Assembly (NCBI GenBank): GCA_049421025.1 | Contig: JBMSMG010000089.1 | Location: forward strand, 1-6,074 | Direction of reading: 5' to 3' | DNA: 6,074 nt | Source of the DNA: RGUW01 sp049421025 | GTDB lineage: Bacteria > Cyanobacteriota > Cyanobacteriia > PCC-6307 > Cyanobiaceae | Shown here: piece by piece, positions 5,616 through 6,074 of the stretch | Position numbering within the stretch: position 1 is the first letter of the stretch | How the letters are laid out: the number at the start of each line of letters is the position of its first letter | Notes under the pieces: generated by a model | Told to the model about the DNA's origin: nothing | Databases searched by the model: none | Seen by the model: only the letters and a program-made list of their open reading frames with translations | Made by a program: the position numbers and the translations under genes

Positions 5616-5831
5616 TCAGCCCAACACGTCCTTGAGCTCGCGCACCGTCATCAACTGGCCGTAGTAGTAGTTGGCGCGGGCACGGCGAGCCGGATCTTCG
5701 ATGCTGTCGAGCGCATCAAAGCCCAGGCTCTGCCAGAGCTCGTGGCCGCTAGCCCGGCTCACCTCAGCGACCGCCTCCTGCTCAAGGTTGGCCAGACGGC
5801 GCTGAAGATTTTTGATCTGAGCGACAGACAC
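5616..5831 (-). CDS. Small hypothetical coiled-coil protein (71 aa)
   Basis: I cannot name this family, although the C-terminal wording (RRARANYYYGQLMTVRELKDVLG, split here as residues 49-58 RRARANYYYG and 59-71 QLMTVRELKDVLG) looks like a conserved cyanobacterial small protein. Residues 4-20 have leucine/isoleucine heptad spacing (I6, L9, L13, L16), suggesting a short coiled coil. A middle segment HELWQSLGFDALDSIEDP (30-47) follows. No signal peptide or membrane segment is present. GTG 5831 is preferred. The frame is open upstream to ATG 5942, but those 37 codons are low-complexity, and a -10-like TACTAT (5860-5855) would place the transcript start inside them. No strong Shine-Dalgarno is present (AAGGTG lies about 13 nt upstream). 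The start is therefore uncertain. It is followed after 120 nt by the zinc-finger gene on the same strand. Confidence 0.7.
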   Translation of the reverse strand: MSVAQIKNLQRRLANLEQEAVAEVSRASGHELWQSLGFDALDSIEDPARRARANYYYGQLMTVRELKDVLG

Positions 5832-5854
5832 CGGCAGGACACCAACACCTTGCA

Positions 5855-5860
5855 ATAGTA
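5855..5860 (-). promoter_or_regulatory. Candidate -10 box of the 71-aa gene
   Basis: TACTAT on the minus strand, 23 nt before GTG 5831, matches four of six bases of TATAAT including the key A2 and T6. It predicts a leader of about 17 nt. No clear -35 box is present. Confidence 0.3.
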
Positions 5861-5958
5861 CAGGCGAACTGCTGGGGCCGGCAAGGGTCCATGGCGACGC
5901 CGGCCTGCAGAGGCAAACCGCGCTACCGGCAGAGCTCTGCATTGAGAACAGCCGGGGT

Positions 5959-6033
5959 TTGAGAACGACAGTGTTCAGAAGGTCAGCGTTCAGAACGTCA
6001 GTGTTCAGAACGACAGTGATCAGAACGTCGGTT
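5959..6033. repeat. 15-bp tandem repeat, five units
   Basis: Five consecutive 15-bp units with consensus TTCAGAACGACAGTG: 5959-5973, 5974-5988, 5989-6003, 6004-6018 and 6019-6033. Units 3 and 4 differ at one base, the others at two to four. A degenerate copy (TTGAGAACAGCC...) may precede at 5942. The junction GTTCAGAAC is a palindrome that recurs every 15 bp. The array is continuous with the 17-bp repeat that follows. Confidence 0.9.
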
Positions 6034-6074
6034 TTTTTAGAGCGGCAGCCTTTTCAGAGCGGCAGCTTTTTCAG
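6022..6074. repeat. 17-bp tandem repeat continuing past the right edge
   Basis: Units begin at 6022 (AGAACGTCGGTTTTTTT), 6039 (AGAGCGGCAGCCTTTTC) and 6056 (AGAGCGGCAGCTTTTTC), and a further AG starts at 6073. The last two full units differ at one base. The AGA(A/G)CGnC(A/G)G core is shared with the 15-bp units, but the spacer has become T-rich and 2 bp longer. The array continues outside the window. Confidence 0.85.

Noticed and set aside
5547..5858. 103-aa plus-strand open frame
   Set aside because: Antisense to the 71-aa coiled-coil gene; the minus strand has the more protein-like translation.
6011..6038. Intrinsic terminator before the T7 run
   Set aside because: Only a 4-bp CGAC/GTCG stem with a 12-nt loop precedes the T-run, which is better explained as part of a 17-bp repeat unit.
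5942..6074. CRISPR array
   Set aside because: The units are directly adjacent 15-17 bp repeats with no unique 30-40 bp spacers, and no cas gene is present.

Overview
The window reads as chromosomal DNA of a GC-rich picocyanobacterium of the Synechococcus/Cyanobium type. The evidence is a thioredoxin reductase fused to a thioredoxin (NTRC type, typical of cyanobacteria and chloroplasts), a short cyanobacterial-style IF-1 with a basic tail, a split-type transhydrogenase PntA, several very small intergenic genes, and a perfect HIP1 octamer (GCGATCGC, 1223-1230). The genus is inferred from these features, not from any database search.

Layout. 1-431 (-): 5' part of pntA, running off the left edge, with a strong Shine-Dalgarno and a leader containing repeated complementary octamers. 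556-747 (-): unrecognised 63-aa protein upstream of pntA. 824-2251 (+): stand-alone superfamily II helicase, divergent from the 63-aa gene and possibly leaderless. 2339-2584 (+): unrecognised 81-aa protein. 2764-4143 (+): NADPH-thioredoxin reductase/thioredoxin fusion. 4183-4452 (-): infA, convergent with trxB across a 39-bp gap that holds a hairpin. 4509-5213 (+): RluE-type 23S rRNA pseudouridine synthase, divergent from infA. 5187-5495 (-): small treble-clef zinc-finger-like protein overlapping rluE tail to tail. 5616-5831 (-): unrecognised 71-aa coiled-coil protein. 5942-6074: tandem repeat array that changes from 15-bp to 17-bp units and leaves the window on the right.

Functionally this is mostly housekeeping. 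Two genes link to pyridine-nucleotide redox balance (PntA interconverts NADH and NADPH; the TrxR-Trx fusion spends NADPH on thiol reduction). Two serve translation (IF-1 and the rRNA modifier). The helicase and the small proteins have no assigned role. There is no sign of a multi-gene defence or mobile system. The least explained parts are the right-edge repeat array and the pntA leader.
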